Position numbers and translations under genes: made by a program. Shown piece by piece: positions 8,694 through 17,900 of a DNA stretch of 64,000 nucleotides (position 1 is its first letter; every line of letters begins with the position of its first letter). A model generated the notes under the pieces. That model was given only the letters and a program-made list of their open reading frames with translations, was not told the DNA's origin and did no database searches. Source of the stretch: Luteibacter sp. Sphag1AF (GTDB taxonomy: Bacteria > Pseudomonadota > Gammaproteobacteria > Xanthomonadales > Rhodanobacteraceae); the NCBI RefSeq assembly GCF_014192715.1, contig NZ_JACHYH010000003.1:310001-374000 (forward strand). Direction: 5' to 3'.

Positions 8694-9626
8694 CTACCCC
8701 GCCTTCCGGCGCGCAGCCGTTTTCTTTGCAGGCTTCTTCTTCGCCGCGACCTTCGCCACCTTCTTCGCAGCAGTCTTCTTCGTCACCGCCTTTTTCACCA
8801 CGGCCTTCTTCGCCGCCGGCGTGCGCTGCCTGGTGTCCAGGCTCTTGCGTAACAACGCCATGAAGTCGACCACATTGGTCGTTGCATTCTCCGGCGTGCG
8901 CTCGTCCGTGTCATCGACGGCGGCGGTCACGCCCTTGCTCTTCAGCCGCTTCTCGATGACCTTGCGCAGCTTGTCGCGAAATTCGTCGCGATAGTCCGCC
9001 GGCTGCCATTTGCCTGACATCGACTGGATGAGGTCCTGCGCCATTTGCAGTTCCTTCGGAGCGATGCGATATTCCGCGACGCCCTTCTCAGGCAGCGCGT
9101 ACTCATTCACGTCGACCATCTCGGCCTGGTAGCGAAGAATGATGAGCATCAGTGCCGCCTCCTGCGGAATCACGGCCGCCAGATATTCCCGCGTGCGGAT
9201 CACGACGCGAGCAATGCCGGCCTTGCCGGTCTTCTTCAGTGTTTCGCGCAGCAGCACGTAGCCTTTTTCGGCCTTCTTCGCTGGCACCAGTACATAGGGT
9301 TTCTCGTAATACGCCGGAAGAATCTGATCGGCGTCCACGAAGGTGTCTATTTCCACGGTTTCGTGGGAATCGCTGGCAGCGCTCTTGATGTCGCCCTCTT
9401 CCAGCACGACGTAGTTGCCCTTCTGATATTCGAAGGCTTTGACAATGTCCTTCCACGGTACCTCATCGCCCGTGTCCGCGTTCACCCGCTCATAGCGGAT
9501 GGGCGTGTTGCTGCGCTGGTCCAGCATGCGGAAGTGCAGGTCGGTGCGGCGTTCCGCGGACATCAGCCGGATGGGGATATTCAGCAATCCGAACGACAGC
9601 GTACCTGTCCAGATGGGGCGAGCCAT
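8694..9626 (-). CDS. ku: Ku protein, non-homologous end joining
   Basis: The 310-residue protein starts MARPIWTGTLSFGLLNIPIR, the standard opening of bacterial Ku, and continues with the Ku core that forms a DNA-encircling homodimer. Residues after about 265 form a Lys/Ala-rich tail (repeats of KKAVVKKA, KKTAAKK, AKKKPAKK), the extended C-terminus found in many Ku proteins and linked to DNA binding. Bacterial Ku normally recruits LigD, but no ligD is found in this window. The gene stands alone, convergent with the mannose operon. Confidence 0.96.
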   Translation of the reverse strand: MARPIWTGTLSFGLLNIPIRLMSAERRTDLHFRMLDQRSNTPIRYERVNADTGDEVPWKDIVKAFEYQKGNYVVLEEGDIKSAASDSHETVEIDTFVDADQILPAYYEKPYVLVPAKKAEKGYVLLRETLKKTGKAGIARVVIRTREYLAAVIPQEAALMLIILRYQAEMVDVNEYALPEKGVAEYRIAPKELQMAQDLIQSMSGKWQPADYRDEFRDKLRKVIEKRLKSKGVTAAVDDTDERTPENATTNVVDFMALLRKSLDTRQRTPAAKKAVVKKAVTKKTAAKKVAKVAAKKKPAKKTAARRKAG

Positions 9627-9687
9627 GGGGGCAACTCCGGGCTGATGACCAGCCCGGAGTGTTACGCCTCACGACGTGGATGAAACG

Positions 9688-11607
9688 TTACTTCGTCACC
9701 GGAAGCTCGATGAAGCTGGCTTTGCCCGGGGTGTGCCAGACCTGCTGGGTGGCCTTCACATAGTCGCCCGGCTGGGCAAAGAAGATGTTCGGCACAAACG
9801 TCTGCGGATTGCGGTCGTACAGCGGGAACCAGGACGACTGAATCTGCACCATCACGCGATGCCCCGGCTTGAACACGTGATTGGTCGTCGGCAGGCCGAA
9901 GCGATAGAGCAGCGCTTCGTTGGGCACGAGTGCCTTCGGCGTTTCAAAGCTTTCGCGATAACGGCCGCGGAAAATGTCCATGGACACCGAAAGCTCGTAG
10001 CCACCCATCGCCGGGTTGGAGGCCATGGTGTCCGGGTACACGTCGATCAGCTTCACCACCCAGTCGCTGTCCGTGCCACTGGTGGCGGCATACAGGTTGA
10101 CCTGCGGCGCGCCGGAAATCCTCAACGGCGCGGTCAGCGGTTCGGTGACGTAAGTCAGCACGTCCGGACGTCCATCCACGAAACGCTGATCCTGCACCAA
10201 CCAGGTGGTCCACGATGTGCGGTCGCCAAAGCGCACCGGACGCGGCACGTACGGCACCGGCTTGGCCGGATCAGATACGTAGTCGTCGTGTTCGGGCTGA
10301 CCGGCAGCCGGGGCCGTGAAAGACAACCCGCCCTGCGCGGTCAGATACAGCGGCTGCGATCGCGACGGGCAGCCCTTTTCACAACTGAGCGGCCACGACT
10401 TGAAGCGGTCCCAGTGATTTTCGCCCGTGTTGTAGATGAGCACGGGCGGTGTGTCTGCCTTGGGCGCACCGTCTTTGAGGTACTGATCGAAGAAAGGACG
10501 CAACACATCCCGACGGAATTGCAGGGCCGTGTCGCCATCGAACTGCAACGCGCCCAGCGATGAGGCGTCGTAATTCACCTGGCTGTGCCGCCACGGTCCC
10601 ATCACCAGATAGTTGAGGTTGTTGTTCCTGTCCTTCGGCTCCATGGCCTCGTAACTGTGGATGGCGCCCCACATGTCTTCCTGATCCCACAGGCCCTGAA
10701 GCCACATGGTCGGCACCTTCAGCGGCTGCTGAGCCATGATCCGGTCCAGCGCCTGACCCTGCCAGTACGCATCGTAAGCCGGGTGCTCGCTGACCTTGTG
10801 CCAGTACGGCAGCTGGTCCATGCCAGCGGCGCGCGCGTAATCGCCCGCCGAGCCCGCGGACAGGAAGTTGGAGTAGTCGTCATAACCCTTGCGCACGATG
10901 GTGGCGCCTTTGCCACGCATGGCGTTCTGCCCGGCGAAGTAATCGAAATTGGTCTGGCGGAAGGCGCCGTAATGGAACCAGTCGTCGCCCATCCAGCCGT
11001 CGACCATGGGGCTTTCAGGCACGGCTACCTTGAGCGCCGGATGCGGATTGACCAGCGCCATCACCACGGTGAAGCCCTCGTAGGACGAGCCGATCATGCC
11101 GACCTTCCCGTTCGACTCAGGCAGGTTCTTCACCAGCCAGTCGATGGTGTCGTAGGCATCGGTGGAGTGATCCACCTCGCTGGAGTTGAGCGGCCCGCGC
11201 AACGGCCGGGTCATCACGTAGTCGCCTTCGGAGCCGTACTTGCCGCGGATGTCCTGGAACACGCGGATGTAGCCGCCGTCGACAAACACCTCATCCCCCT
11301 GCGGAAGCACGTCGCGCACGGTGGATGCCTCGGCGCGCGCTGCGCGGCCACTGGCGTTGTAAGGCGTGCGGGTCAGCACGATGGGCGCGTGCACGGCACC
11401 CCGGGGAATGACGATGACGGTATGCAGTTTCACGCCGTCGCGCATCGGAATCATCACTTCACGCTTGATGAAGTCGAAGCCTGCGGTAGGAGTGTCGAAT
11501 GACGCCGGAATGTCTGGCGTCATGGGCGAGGTCTGCGCGCCAGCGAAGGAGGCAGCGAGCGCGGCGGACAGCGCGAGAAGGGGCAGCAGGGTGCGGCGGA
11601 CAGTCAT
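9688..11607 (-). CDS. CocE/NonD hydrolase, probable alpha-amino-acid ester hydrolase
   Basis: The 639-residue exported serine hydrolase has a signal peptide (MTVRRTLLPLLALSAALAAS, cleavage near FAGA-QT). The alpha/beta hydrolase domain has the nucleophile elbow GMIGSSYEGFTVVMAL, whose SYEG is characteristic of the alpha-amino-acid ester hydrolases. Further landmarks are LWDQEDMWG (cap/Asp region) and GPWRHSQVN (His region). A C-terminal jelly-roll domain of the X-Pro dipeptidyl peptidase type follows, ending near the C-terminus with FKPGHRVMVQIQSSWFPLYDRNPQT. It is expected to cleave or transfer alpha-amino acyl groups from esters and beta-lactam-like amides. The start at 11607 is preceded by AGGAGAT. 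A longer upstream frame overlaps the next gene and is not used. Confidence 0.9.
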   Translation of the reverse strand: MTVRRTLLPLLALSAALAASFAGAQTSPMTPDIPASFDTPTAGFDFIKREVMIPMRDGVKLHTVIVIPRGAVHAPIVLTRTPYNASGRAARAEASTVRDVLPQGDEVFVDGGYIRVFQDIRGKYGSEGDYVMTRPLRGPLNSSEVDHSTDAYDTIDWLVKNLPESNGKVGMIGSSYEGFTVVMALVNPHPALKVAVPESPMVDGWMGDDWFHYGAFRQTNFDYFAGQNAMRGKGATIVRKGYDDYSNFLSAGSAGDYARAAGMDQLPYWHKVSEHPAYDAYWQGQALDRIMAQQPLKVPTMWLQGLWDQEDMWGAIHSYEAMEPKDRNNNLNYLVMGPWRHSQVNYDASSLGALQFDGDTALQFRRDVLRPFFDQYLKDGAPKADTPPVLIYNTGENHWDRFKSWPLSCEKGCPSRSQPLYLTAQGGLSFTAPAAGQPEHDDYVSDPAKPVPYVPRPVRFGDRTSWTTWLVQDQRFVDGRPDVLTYVTEPLTAPLRISGAPQVNLYAATSGTDSDWVVKLIDVYPDTMASNPAMGGYELSVSMDIFRGRYRESFETPKALVPNEALLYRFGLPTTNHVFKPGHRVMVQIQSSWFPLYDRNPQTFVPNIFFAQPGDYVKATQQVWHTPGKASFIELPVTK

Positions 11608-11628
11608 GGAATCTCCTGTGACAGGAAA

Positions 11629-11656
11629 GGTGCATGCGGCTCCTGCCGCATGCACC
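11629..11656 (-). terminator. Candidate terminator after the EEP lipoprotein gene
   Basis: GGTGCATGCGGC, TCCT loop, GCCGCATGCACC is a perfect 12-bp stem followed on the minus strand by TTTCCTG. It lies between the end of the upstream minus-strand gene (11699) and the start of the hydrolase (11607). Confidence 0.5.
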
Positions 11657-11698
11657 GGAAAATCATTCGATGCGTCCCTGCGATTTTTCTGCGAAAAC

Positions 11699-12595
11699 TC
11701 AGCGCGCGATGCGGATCGACACCGGGCAGTGATCCGAGGGGTGCTGGTCTTCGGGCACGCCATAGGTGAACTCGTTGAACGAGCCGGGTACAAAGCGCTC
11801 ACTGGCGGCGCGGTTCATGACCAGATGGTCGATGAAGTCCGGATACTTCGCTTCGCACGTGGCGCTGTGGCCAGCAGTGGCATCCACAAGGTTCACGCCC
11901 GGGGCGCTCTTGCCCAGATCCAGCCATACGCGGTCACCCGGCAGGTCCAGCCGTCGATTCCAGTCGCCCAGAATGACGAATGCGGTGTTTTCCTTTTCGC
12001 GTGCAGCGATCCACTGCTGCAACACCGGCACCTGCTCCAGCAGCACGGGGCACGCGCCACCCTGGTCACCCTTGAAGCAGCCGCTCTTCAGATGCACGCC
12101 CAGAAGACGCACGGGACGGGGCACGTCGATAGTGACGTCCACGCCCCAGCGCAGGTCGGGATTGCCCACACCCAGCTCGCGCACATCCGGGTGGCGGGTG
12201 AACGGCACACCCTTGCGGATGGCGAATCCGACGTCCTGCTTGCGAATGGTCAGGCCTTCGCGCGAACCACCACACGAACCATGACGGCCGCTGTCCGGGC
12301 GCTCGGAAAACACCACCGTGTACTTGTCGGGAGTGAACACGCGTTCGGCAGCTTTTGCCGTTTCCACTTCCTCGAAGGCGACGACGTCGGCATCCAGCTG
12401 GCTCGCGTAATGGCGCATGGCCGCGTAATCGGCATCGGTGCGCGGCCGGCAACCCAGATCATTGGCCTCGGCCAGATGCTCCATGTTCCAGGTGACGATC
12501 TTCAGAGGAGGCAGCTCGGCCTGGTGGGGGGTCGTGGAACAACCCGCGGCGAGCGCAAGCAAACCGGCCAGAAGTGGCAGGCGGAAACGGGACAT
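11699..12595 (-). CDS. Endonuclease/exonuclease/phosphatase-family lipoprotein
   Basis: The 298-residue protein has a lipoprotein signal (MSRFRLPLLAGLLALAAGC, lipobox LAAGC). An EEP fold follows: KIVTWNMEHL with the catalytic Asn, FEEVETAKAAERV with the metal-binding Glu, GVHLKSGCF, LGDWNRRLD with the catalytic Asp/Asn pair, and HPSDHCPVSI at the end with the conserved Asp-His. The set of DNase-I-like active-site residues appears complete, so it should be an active phosphodiesterase or phosphatase anchored to a membrane on the periplasmic side. The substrate cannot be told from sequence. Confidence 0.87.
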   Translation of the reverse strand: MSRFRLPLLAGLLALAAGCSTTPHQAELPPLKIVTWNMEHLAEANDLGCRPRTDADYAAMRHYASQLDADVVAFEEVETAKAAERVFTPDKYTVVFSERPDSGRHGSCGGSREGLTIRKQDVGFAIRKGVPFTRHPDVRELGVGNPDLRWGVDVTIDVPRPVRLLGVHLKSGCFKGDQGGACPVLLEQVPVLQQWIAAREKENTAFVILGDWNRRLDLPGDRVWLDLGKSAPGVNLVDATAGHSATCEAKYPDFIDHLVMNRAASERFVPGSFNEFTYGVPEDQHPSDHCPVSIRIAR

Positions 12596-12652
12596 GGACT
12601 TTTACCCTGACAGTGAAGTTCAGGATCGTGCCTCAAGTCGCCGTTGGCGGGA

Positions 12653-12675
12653 ACCGGCCGGAAGTACCGGCCGGT
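12653..12675 (-). repeat. Inverted repeat downstream of the Ala-rich lipoprotein gene
   Basis: ACCGGCCGG, AAGTA loop, CCGGCCGGT. It lies 54 bases beyond the stop of the Ala-rich lipoprotein gene on the minus strand, with no T run; possible weak terminator. Confidence 0.4.
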
Positions 12676-12728
12676 CCCTGAGTACAGCAAGAACCCACGC
12701 GACGCCGAAGCGCCAGCGGGCTCAGGTC

Positions 12729-12974
12729 TTACTGAGCGGCAGTCGAAGCGGCAGCCGGAGCAGCCGTCGAAGCAGCAGCCGGTGCGGTCGAAGCAGCAGC
12801 CGGAGCAGCCGTCGAAGCGGCAGCCGGAGCGGCAGCCGTCGAAGCTTCAGCCGGGGCAGCGGTCGAAGCAGCGGCCGGAGCGGTCGACGCCGGAGCGGCG
12901 TCTTCGGACTTGTTGCAACCGGCCAGAAGCGCGGCCACAACCAGGGCCAGGGCGAAGGTCGAAAGTTTCTGCAT
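12729..12974 (-). CDS. Small Ala/Ser/Thr/Pro repeat lipoprotein
   Basis: The 81-residue product has a lipoprotein signal MQKLSTFALALVVAALLAGC (lipobox LLAGC). Its mature part is almost only Ala, Ser, Thr and Pro: after CNKSEDAAP it runs in repeats of the type STAAPAAA. The ATG at 12974 follows GAGGAGCC. Similar low-complexity small lipoproteins are seen in Xanthomonadales, with no assigned role. The repeat composition suggests an extended flexible linker anchored in the outer membrane. No enzymatic or binding domain is visible. Confidence 0.75.
   Translation of the reverse strand: MQKLSTFALALVVAALLAGCNKSEDAAPASTAPAAASTAAPAEASTAAAPAAASTAAPAAASTAPAAASTAAPAAASTAAQ
12731..12900 (-). repeat. Tandem degenerate GC-rich repeats coding Ala-rich linker
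   Basis: Units of about 21-24 bases built from variants of GCAGCCGGAGCAGCCGTCGA recur head to tail through the lipoprotein gene. Repeat number is likely to vary between strains by slippage or recombination (inference). Confidence 0.65.
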
Positions 12975-13222
12975 GATCGTGGCTCCTCAAAATATTTCAA
13001 ATGGACAAGCGCGGCGTGTGTACACACGCCGCTGGCGCGTATTCCACGGCTAATCACCGCGGCTGCCTATATACCATGAGAGGGGGGGTAAACTCCCGAA
13101 ATATCCGTCTGTTGGGGGTCATTTGAGGTTAAAAACCTTCTCCGGACCTCCGGCTCTTCACCTGGCGCATGACGGATTTGCTGGTATAGGTACATGTTCT
13201 GACCGTGCCGGGAAGCCATGCC

Positions 13223-14236
13223 GTGCTCATTAACCGTCAGTTGCGATTGAAAAAACGTCCCGAGGGACTGGTGCAACGCGAAGATTTCGACCTCGTCGAA
13301 AGCAGCGTTCCCGCACTCAGTGACGGCCAGGCGCTGATCCAGGTCCTTTATCTGTCCATGGACCCCACCAACCGGGTGTGGATGACCGATAAACCCCAGT
13401 ACATGCCTCCGGTTGCCATCGGGGAGACGATGCGCGGCCTCGGGCTCGGCCGGGTGGTTGCCTCCCGCTCGAAGAAATACGCCGAAGGCGACCTCGTGCA
13501 GGGCCTGGTGGGCTGGCAGAACTACGTCATCGCCTCCGATGAGGGCACGCCCTTCACCCGACTGCCCGCGCAGTCGGGCATTCCGCTACCCACGCTGCTG
13601 GGCGCATGCGGCTTCAGTGGCATGACTGCTTATTACGGACTGACCGACATTGCCCCGGTGCAGCCCGGCGAAACGCTGGTGGTGTCGGCTGCCGCGGGAT
13701 CGGTTGGCTCCGTTGCCGGGCAAATCGGCAAGATCCGCGGCGCCCGCGTGGTCGGCATTGCCGGTGGTCCGGAAAAATGCCGATACCTCATCGACGAACT
13801 GGGCTTCGATGCCGCCGTCGACTACAAGGCAGACGACTGGAAAAACGAACTGGCCAAAGCCACGCCTGACGGCGTCCACGTCAATTTCGAGAACGTGGGT
13901 GGCCCGGTGATGCGTGCGGTGCTTCAGCGCATGGTGCTTGGCGGACGGGTGGCGCTGTGCGGCCTGATCGCCGGCTACAACAGCGCTGAAAAGCCTGCCG
14001 ACGACTACAGCATCATCATCGTCAAACGCCTGATCGTGCGCGGCTTCCTGGCCTTCGACTATGCCGAGCCCGAGCGCGCCGCACGCGACCTGGCCAACTG
14101 GGTGCGCGAGGGGCGCATCAAGGCCGAAGAGACCGTGGAGGATGGGCTGGAAAACGCGCCAGTGGTGCTTAACCGCCTGTTCGATGGCAGCCACCGGGGC
14201 AAGCTCCTGCTGCGGGTAGGCGTCGAAGAAGGATGA
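13223..14236 (+). CDS. NADP-dependent MDR oxidoreductase (2-alkenal reductase/CurA type)
   Basis: The roughly 337-residue zinc-less medium-chain reductase resembles 2-alkenal, prostaglandin and CurA-type double-bond reductases. Landmarks are VLYLSMDPTNRVWM near the N-terminus, the nucleotide-binding AAAGSVGSVAGQIGKI (about residues 155-170) and NVGGPVMRAVLQRMVLGGRV. These enzymes reduce carbon-carbon double bonds of alpha,beta-unsaturated carbonyls with NADPH. Start choice: GTG at 13223 has GGGAAG 7 bases upstream; an in-frame GTG at 13205 would add six residues and has no clear ribosome binding site. It is monocistronic, divergent from the Ala-rich lipoprotein gene. Confidence 0.88.
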   Translation: MLINRQLRLKKRPEGLVQREDFDLVESSVPALSDGQALIQVLYLSMDPTNRVWMTDKPQYMPPVAIGETMRGLGLGRVVASRSKKYAEGDLVQGLVGWQNYVIASDEGTPFTRLPAQSGIPLPTLLGACGFSGMTAYYGLTDIAPVQPGETLVVSAAAGSVGSVAGQIGKIRGARVVGIAGGPEKCRYLIDELGFDAAVDYKADDWKNELAKATPDGVHVNFENVGGPVMRAVLQRMVLGGRVALCGLIAGYNSAEKPADDYSIIIVKRLIVRGFLAFDYAEPERAARDLANWVREGRIKAEETVEDGLENAPVVLNRLFDGSHRGKLLLRVGVEEG

Positions 14237-14399
14237 CCCTGCAGGTGGCCTTCGCCTCCTTCAACCAAACCCTTCGCAATCCAAAGGTGACAACCTTCGC
14301 CACGCATCGCCATTAAATAGTGATTTTTTTCAGACTAGTCGTATTCGTCAACGGGAAGTGGCGCTTTAGCTTGCAGCGCACTTCACACAGGGACGAATC

Positions 14400-17078
14400 A
14401 TGCGACGCATCTATCCGCACTACCGGACACTGGCCCGAGCCATTGTGCTTTCACTGGCACCCCTACCCTGCTTCGCCAGCGAGCCGCCCATCAACGAAGA
14501 ACCGCTGGTCATTGATGGCAAACGCCATGCTCCGCTTGAAGGCACGTGGGTCCATGGCAACGGCAACCACGCCGTCCACGTTCTGAACGGAGGAGGCATC
14601 CGGGCAGGCACGCTCGTGTTTGAAAGCCACGGCGTGCAGGCCAATGCGCTGCGTGTTGAGCATGCAGGCAGCCACGCGATACTGCGCGGCACCTCGCTCA
14701 TCACGCATGGCACCTCGGCACACGGCGTTGTCGCCGGATCGCTCTTTGGCGACAACGCCCCCGTGCGGGTGGAGCTGGCCGCTACGCACATCGAGACGTG
14801 GGCCGACTACTCCTCAGGGATCATGAGCGCCGCCGGCGCCAGCACCGACATGCGCGGCGGCAGCATCTACACCCAGGGCAAGAGCTCCCACGGCTTTGCC
14901 CTGACTGCCGGGTCGCAGGGCTACGCCCAACAGGTCAGCATCCAGACCGACGGCAATCAGGCGTATGGCGCAGACATCACGGGCAGCGGCTCGCACCTCA
15001 CCTTGAGGCAAAGCAGCATCAGCACGACAGGCGAGGCTGCCGAAGGCATCTATCTGTTGAATGGGGCATCCGCTGATCTGGACTCCACCACCATCCACAC
15101 AACCGGTGCCTATGCCTACGGCATCAACGCCAACGACGGTTTCGCGTCACTGGCACTGGAACGAACCTCGGTCGAGACGAACGGCAACGGGGCCACAGGC
15201 CTGTGGCTGTACGACACCGGCACGGTTGCCGTCCGTTCGTCGTCCATCCTCACCACAGGCAATACCGCCCCGGGCATCCTTGCCTCGTCCGCCAGCGTCA
15301 TCGACGTGCAGGGCACCGAGGTGCAGACGCGCGGAGAACGCTCGTGGGGAGTGGCCATCGGACGCGACGGCTCACTGGACCTTCGCGACAGCACCGTGCA
15401 AAGCGAGCGCTACGGCGCGCTCGTGGCCACTTCGGCAAACAGCATCCGCGCCTCCGGCAGCCTGATCTCTGGCGGAAACGGCGTGCTGCTGGCAGTGAGT
15501 GGACACGCTGACACAGCCCTCCCCGTCCACTTCGACAACACCTCCGCCATCGGCGACATCATTGCGCGCAATCCCCTGCCCGCTGCCGAAAGGGTCAACC
15601 TCACGCTGGACGCCACTTCCCACTGGACCGGCACCAGCACGATCCTCGGTAACACCGCCCTCGGCGGAGGCAGCCGGTGGAGCATGACGGGCGACGCGCA
15701 GGTGGATCGACTGCACGTCGACCATGCCGCCATCGCGTTCGCCAGCCCGGAGGCCGGTCAGCCACATACCCTGACCGTGCGCGGCAACTACACGGCCAAC
15801 GCTGCACTTATATATATGCATGCCGAACTCGGGGGCGACGAATCCCGAACCAACGTCCTGCACATCGAAGGCGACACGGCCGGCGAGACCGGCGTACTGG
15901 TGCAGGCAAGTTCGGGCCAGGGCGGGCAAACCACCCATGGCATCCGGGTCATCGACGTGGATGGTCAGTCGGGCGGCAACTTCACCCTCGCCCGTCGCGT
16001 GGTAGCAGGACCGTACGAGTACTTCCTATCCCGTGGCGCGGATGGCTCGGCATGGGAGGGCGACTGGTACCTCCACTCCGCAGCCCCCACGATCAAGCCG
16101 CTTCCTGACGAAAGCGACAACGACAACGACGAAGAAAACCCGCCGCCCCCGCCGCCTCCCGTGCTGCGTCCGGAGGCCGGCGCATACCACGCAAACCAGC
16201 GCGCGCTCACCAGCCTGTTTCACACCACGCTGCGGGACCGGCGCGGCGAAGTGGAAGTCAATGGCGCGTGGGGACGCGTGGAGCACGACCATGCCACCTA
16301 CGACACGCACGGCCAGCTGCGTGCCGCCAGCAACACCTGGTCGCTGCGGCTGGGTCAGGACCTCTGGCGATTCGACACCGGCCTCGGCTACGCGGGCGTG
16401 ATGGCCTCGACGGGACAGGCACATACCTCCAGTGTCTCGCGGGTCACAGGCTATGCCGCACGCGGCAAGGTCCGTGGCGCCGCGTTTGGCGCATACACCA
16501 CATGGTTCGCCGATCCTGCCGGTGTGCAGGGCTTCCATGTCGACGCGTGGTCGCAATACGCGCACTTCAATGCCAGCGTGGAAGGATCGGGTCTGCCGCG
16601 TGAACGCTATAGCGCCGGCACGTGGGACAACTCGGTGGAAGTGGGTTATGCGTTGCCGGTGGCGCACGGCAAGTCTGTCCAGGTATTTCTGGAACCCCAG
16701 GCACAGGTCGTGCACACGCAAGTGGATGGCCGCAGGCATACCGAAACGGGCGGGACGCGCGTCGATTTCCGTGATGCGGCGGGCATCTCCCAACGCCTTG
16801 GCCTGCGCCTGCACGCGGAGGCAACGACAGCAACGGGGACCACCCTGCGTCCCTACGTGGGATGGAACTGGCTCTACCGCCAGCGTTCGCTGGACCGCCT
16901 CGCGTTCAACGGCGAACGCATTGCCGTCAACGCACCCCAGCACACGCACGCCGTTACGCTGGGACTCGAAGCACGCAACCAATCCCGCTGGACCGTGTGG
17001 CTGGCCATCGAATCGGTGATGGGCAAGCAGCGTTATCGCTCGCTGGGCGGCACGCTGGGCGCGCGCTACCACTGGTAA
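14400..17078 (+). CDS. Autotransporter (type Va) with beta-helix passenger
   Basis: The 892-residue protein has a signal peptide ending near PCFASE (residue about 26). A passenger of about 540 residues follows, with regularly repeating short strands rich in S/T/G such as STTGEAAEGIYLLNGASADL and IHTTGAYAYGINANDGFASL, typical of a pertactin-like beta-helix. An acidic DESDNDNDEE and polyproline linker (about residues 565-585) precedes an autotransporter barrel of about 290 residues ending RYRSLGGTLGARYHW. The terminal aromatic residue suits BAM recognition. The passenger has no protease triad or toxin domain that I can recognise, so an adhesin-like role is the best guess. GGGACG precedes the ATG at 14400. 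Confidence 0.9.
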   Translation: MRRIYPHYRTLARAIVLSLAPLPCFASEPPINEEPLVIDGKRHAPLEGTWVHGNGNHAVHVLNGGGIRAGTLVFESHGVQANALRVEHAGSHAILRGTSLITHGTSAHGVVAGSLFGDNAPVRVELAATHIETWADYSSGIMSAAGASTDMRGGSIYTQGKSSHGFALTAGSQGYAQQVSIQTDGNQAYGADITGSGSHLTLRQSSISTTGEAAEGIYLLNGASADLDSTTIHTTGAYAYGINANDGFASLALERTSVETNGNGATGLWLYDTGTVAVRSSSILTTGNTAPGILASSASVIDVQGTEVQTRGERSWGVAIGRDGSLDLRDSTVQSERYGALVATSANSIRASGSLISGGNGVLLAVSGHADTALPVHFDNTSAIGDIIARNPLPAAERVNLTLDATSHWTGTSTILGNTALGGGSRWSMTGDAQVDRLHVDHAAIAFASPEAGQPHTLTVRGNYTANAALIYMHAELGGDESRTNVLHIEGDTAGETGVLVQASSGQGGQTTHGIRVIDVDGQSGGNFTLARRVVAGPYEYFLSRGADGSAWEGDWYLHSAAPTIKPLPDESDNDNDEENPPPPPPPVLRPEAGAYHANQRALTSLFHTTLRDRRGEVEVNGAWGRVEHDHATYDTHGQLRAASNTWSLRLGQDLWRFDTGLGYAGVMASTGQAHTSSVSRVTGYAARGKVRGAAFGAYTTWFADPAGVQGFHVDAWSQYAHFNASVEGSGLPRERYSAGTWDNSVEVGYALPVAHGKSVQVFLEPQAQVVHTQVDGRRHTETGGTRVDFRDAAGISQRLGLRLHAEATTATGTTLRPYVGWNWLYRQRSLDRLAFNGERIAVNAPQHTHAVTLGLEARNQSRWTVWLAIESVMGKQRYRSLGGTLGARYHW

Positions 17079-17138
17079 CCGGCGCAATCGAGCGGCCGGT
17101 GTAGCATCCTTGCACGCAAGAATCGCACCGGCCTGCTC

Positions 17139-17900
17139 ATGACCCGACCTGACCAAGGAAACATCCCCGGCCGGCTCCGCCGTCGCACAAGCCGGATCGG
17201 GGCGTTTCTGACGAAACTGCTCCTGCTGCTCATCGCACTTCCCGTCATATATCTGCTGGGCGCGCTGATTCTTGGCGTCGTGCCCGTGCACCCTGCGTGG
17301 CGCGATGCGCCCGAAGGCGTGACCGTCTGGCTGACCACCAACGGCGTGCACGCGGGTCTCACCATGCCATCGCGCAACGACGTGGCCGACTGGACCGTGC
17401 TCTATCCGCCGCGCCCTGGCGTGGCGAACGACACGGTAACGGTCGGCTGGGGCGACCGCACGTTTTTCCTCAACGTGCCCACGTGGGCCGACCTCAAGGC
17501 ATCCACGGCGATCTACGCCCTGAGCGGACTGGACGGCAGCGTGATGCACGTGGAATACGACACCGCTCCCCTATCCGGCCCGGACGCCATCGCGCTGACG
17601 CTCACCCCGGAAGCCTATGCCGCGCTGGTGAGCTTTATCCGGCAAAGCACTGCGCTGGACGTCAACGGGCGCGCCATCCCGGTCACCGGCCGCAGCTATG
17701 CCAGCAACGACACGTTCTATGAGGCGCACGGCCGTTACAGCCTCTTTCGCACCTGCAATCAATGGACCCGGGACGCACTTGCGGCGGCCGGAGTCCGGGC
17801 GCCCGCATGGTCGCCATTCGACAAGGCCTTGTTCTGGCAACTTCGGGGCGGCCATTCCGGCGATAATGGAGCGCCCGCCCTTCCGAGTAGCCCGCCATGA
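17139..17900 (+). CDS. TIGR02117/DUF2459 family membrane-anchored protein
   Basis: The 253-residue protein has one N-terminal membrane segment (about residues 25-48, LTKLLLLLIALPVIYLLGAL after the start). The conserved DUF2459 body follows: VWLTTNGVHAGLTMP, VGWGDRTFFLNVPTW, SFIRQSTALDVNGR and LFRTCNQWTRDALAAAGV. The His in NGVHAG and the Cys-Asn-Gln-Trp block resemble a papain-like arrangement, but activity is not established for the family. The last four bases overlap the next gene (ATGA). Confidence 0.82.
   Translation: MTRPDQGNIPGRLRRRTSRIGAFLTKLLLLLIALPVIYLLGALILGVVPVHPAWRDAPEGVTVWLTTNGVHAGLTMPSRNDVADWTVLYPPRPGVANDTVTVGWGDRTFFLNVPTWADLKASTAIYALSGLDGSVMHVEYDTAPLSGPDAIALTLTPEAYAALVSFIRQSTALDVNGRAIPVTGRSYASNDTFYEAHGRYSLFRTCNQWTRDALAAAGVRAPAWSPFDKALFWQLRGGHSGDNGAPALPSSPP

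Noticed and set aside
12731-12900. CRISPR-like array
   Set aside because: The units are contiguous, degenerate and coding, with no unique spacers; they are codon repeats of a lipoprotein.
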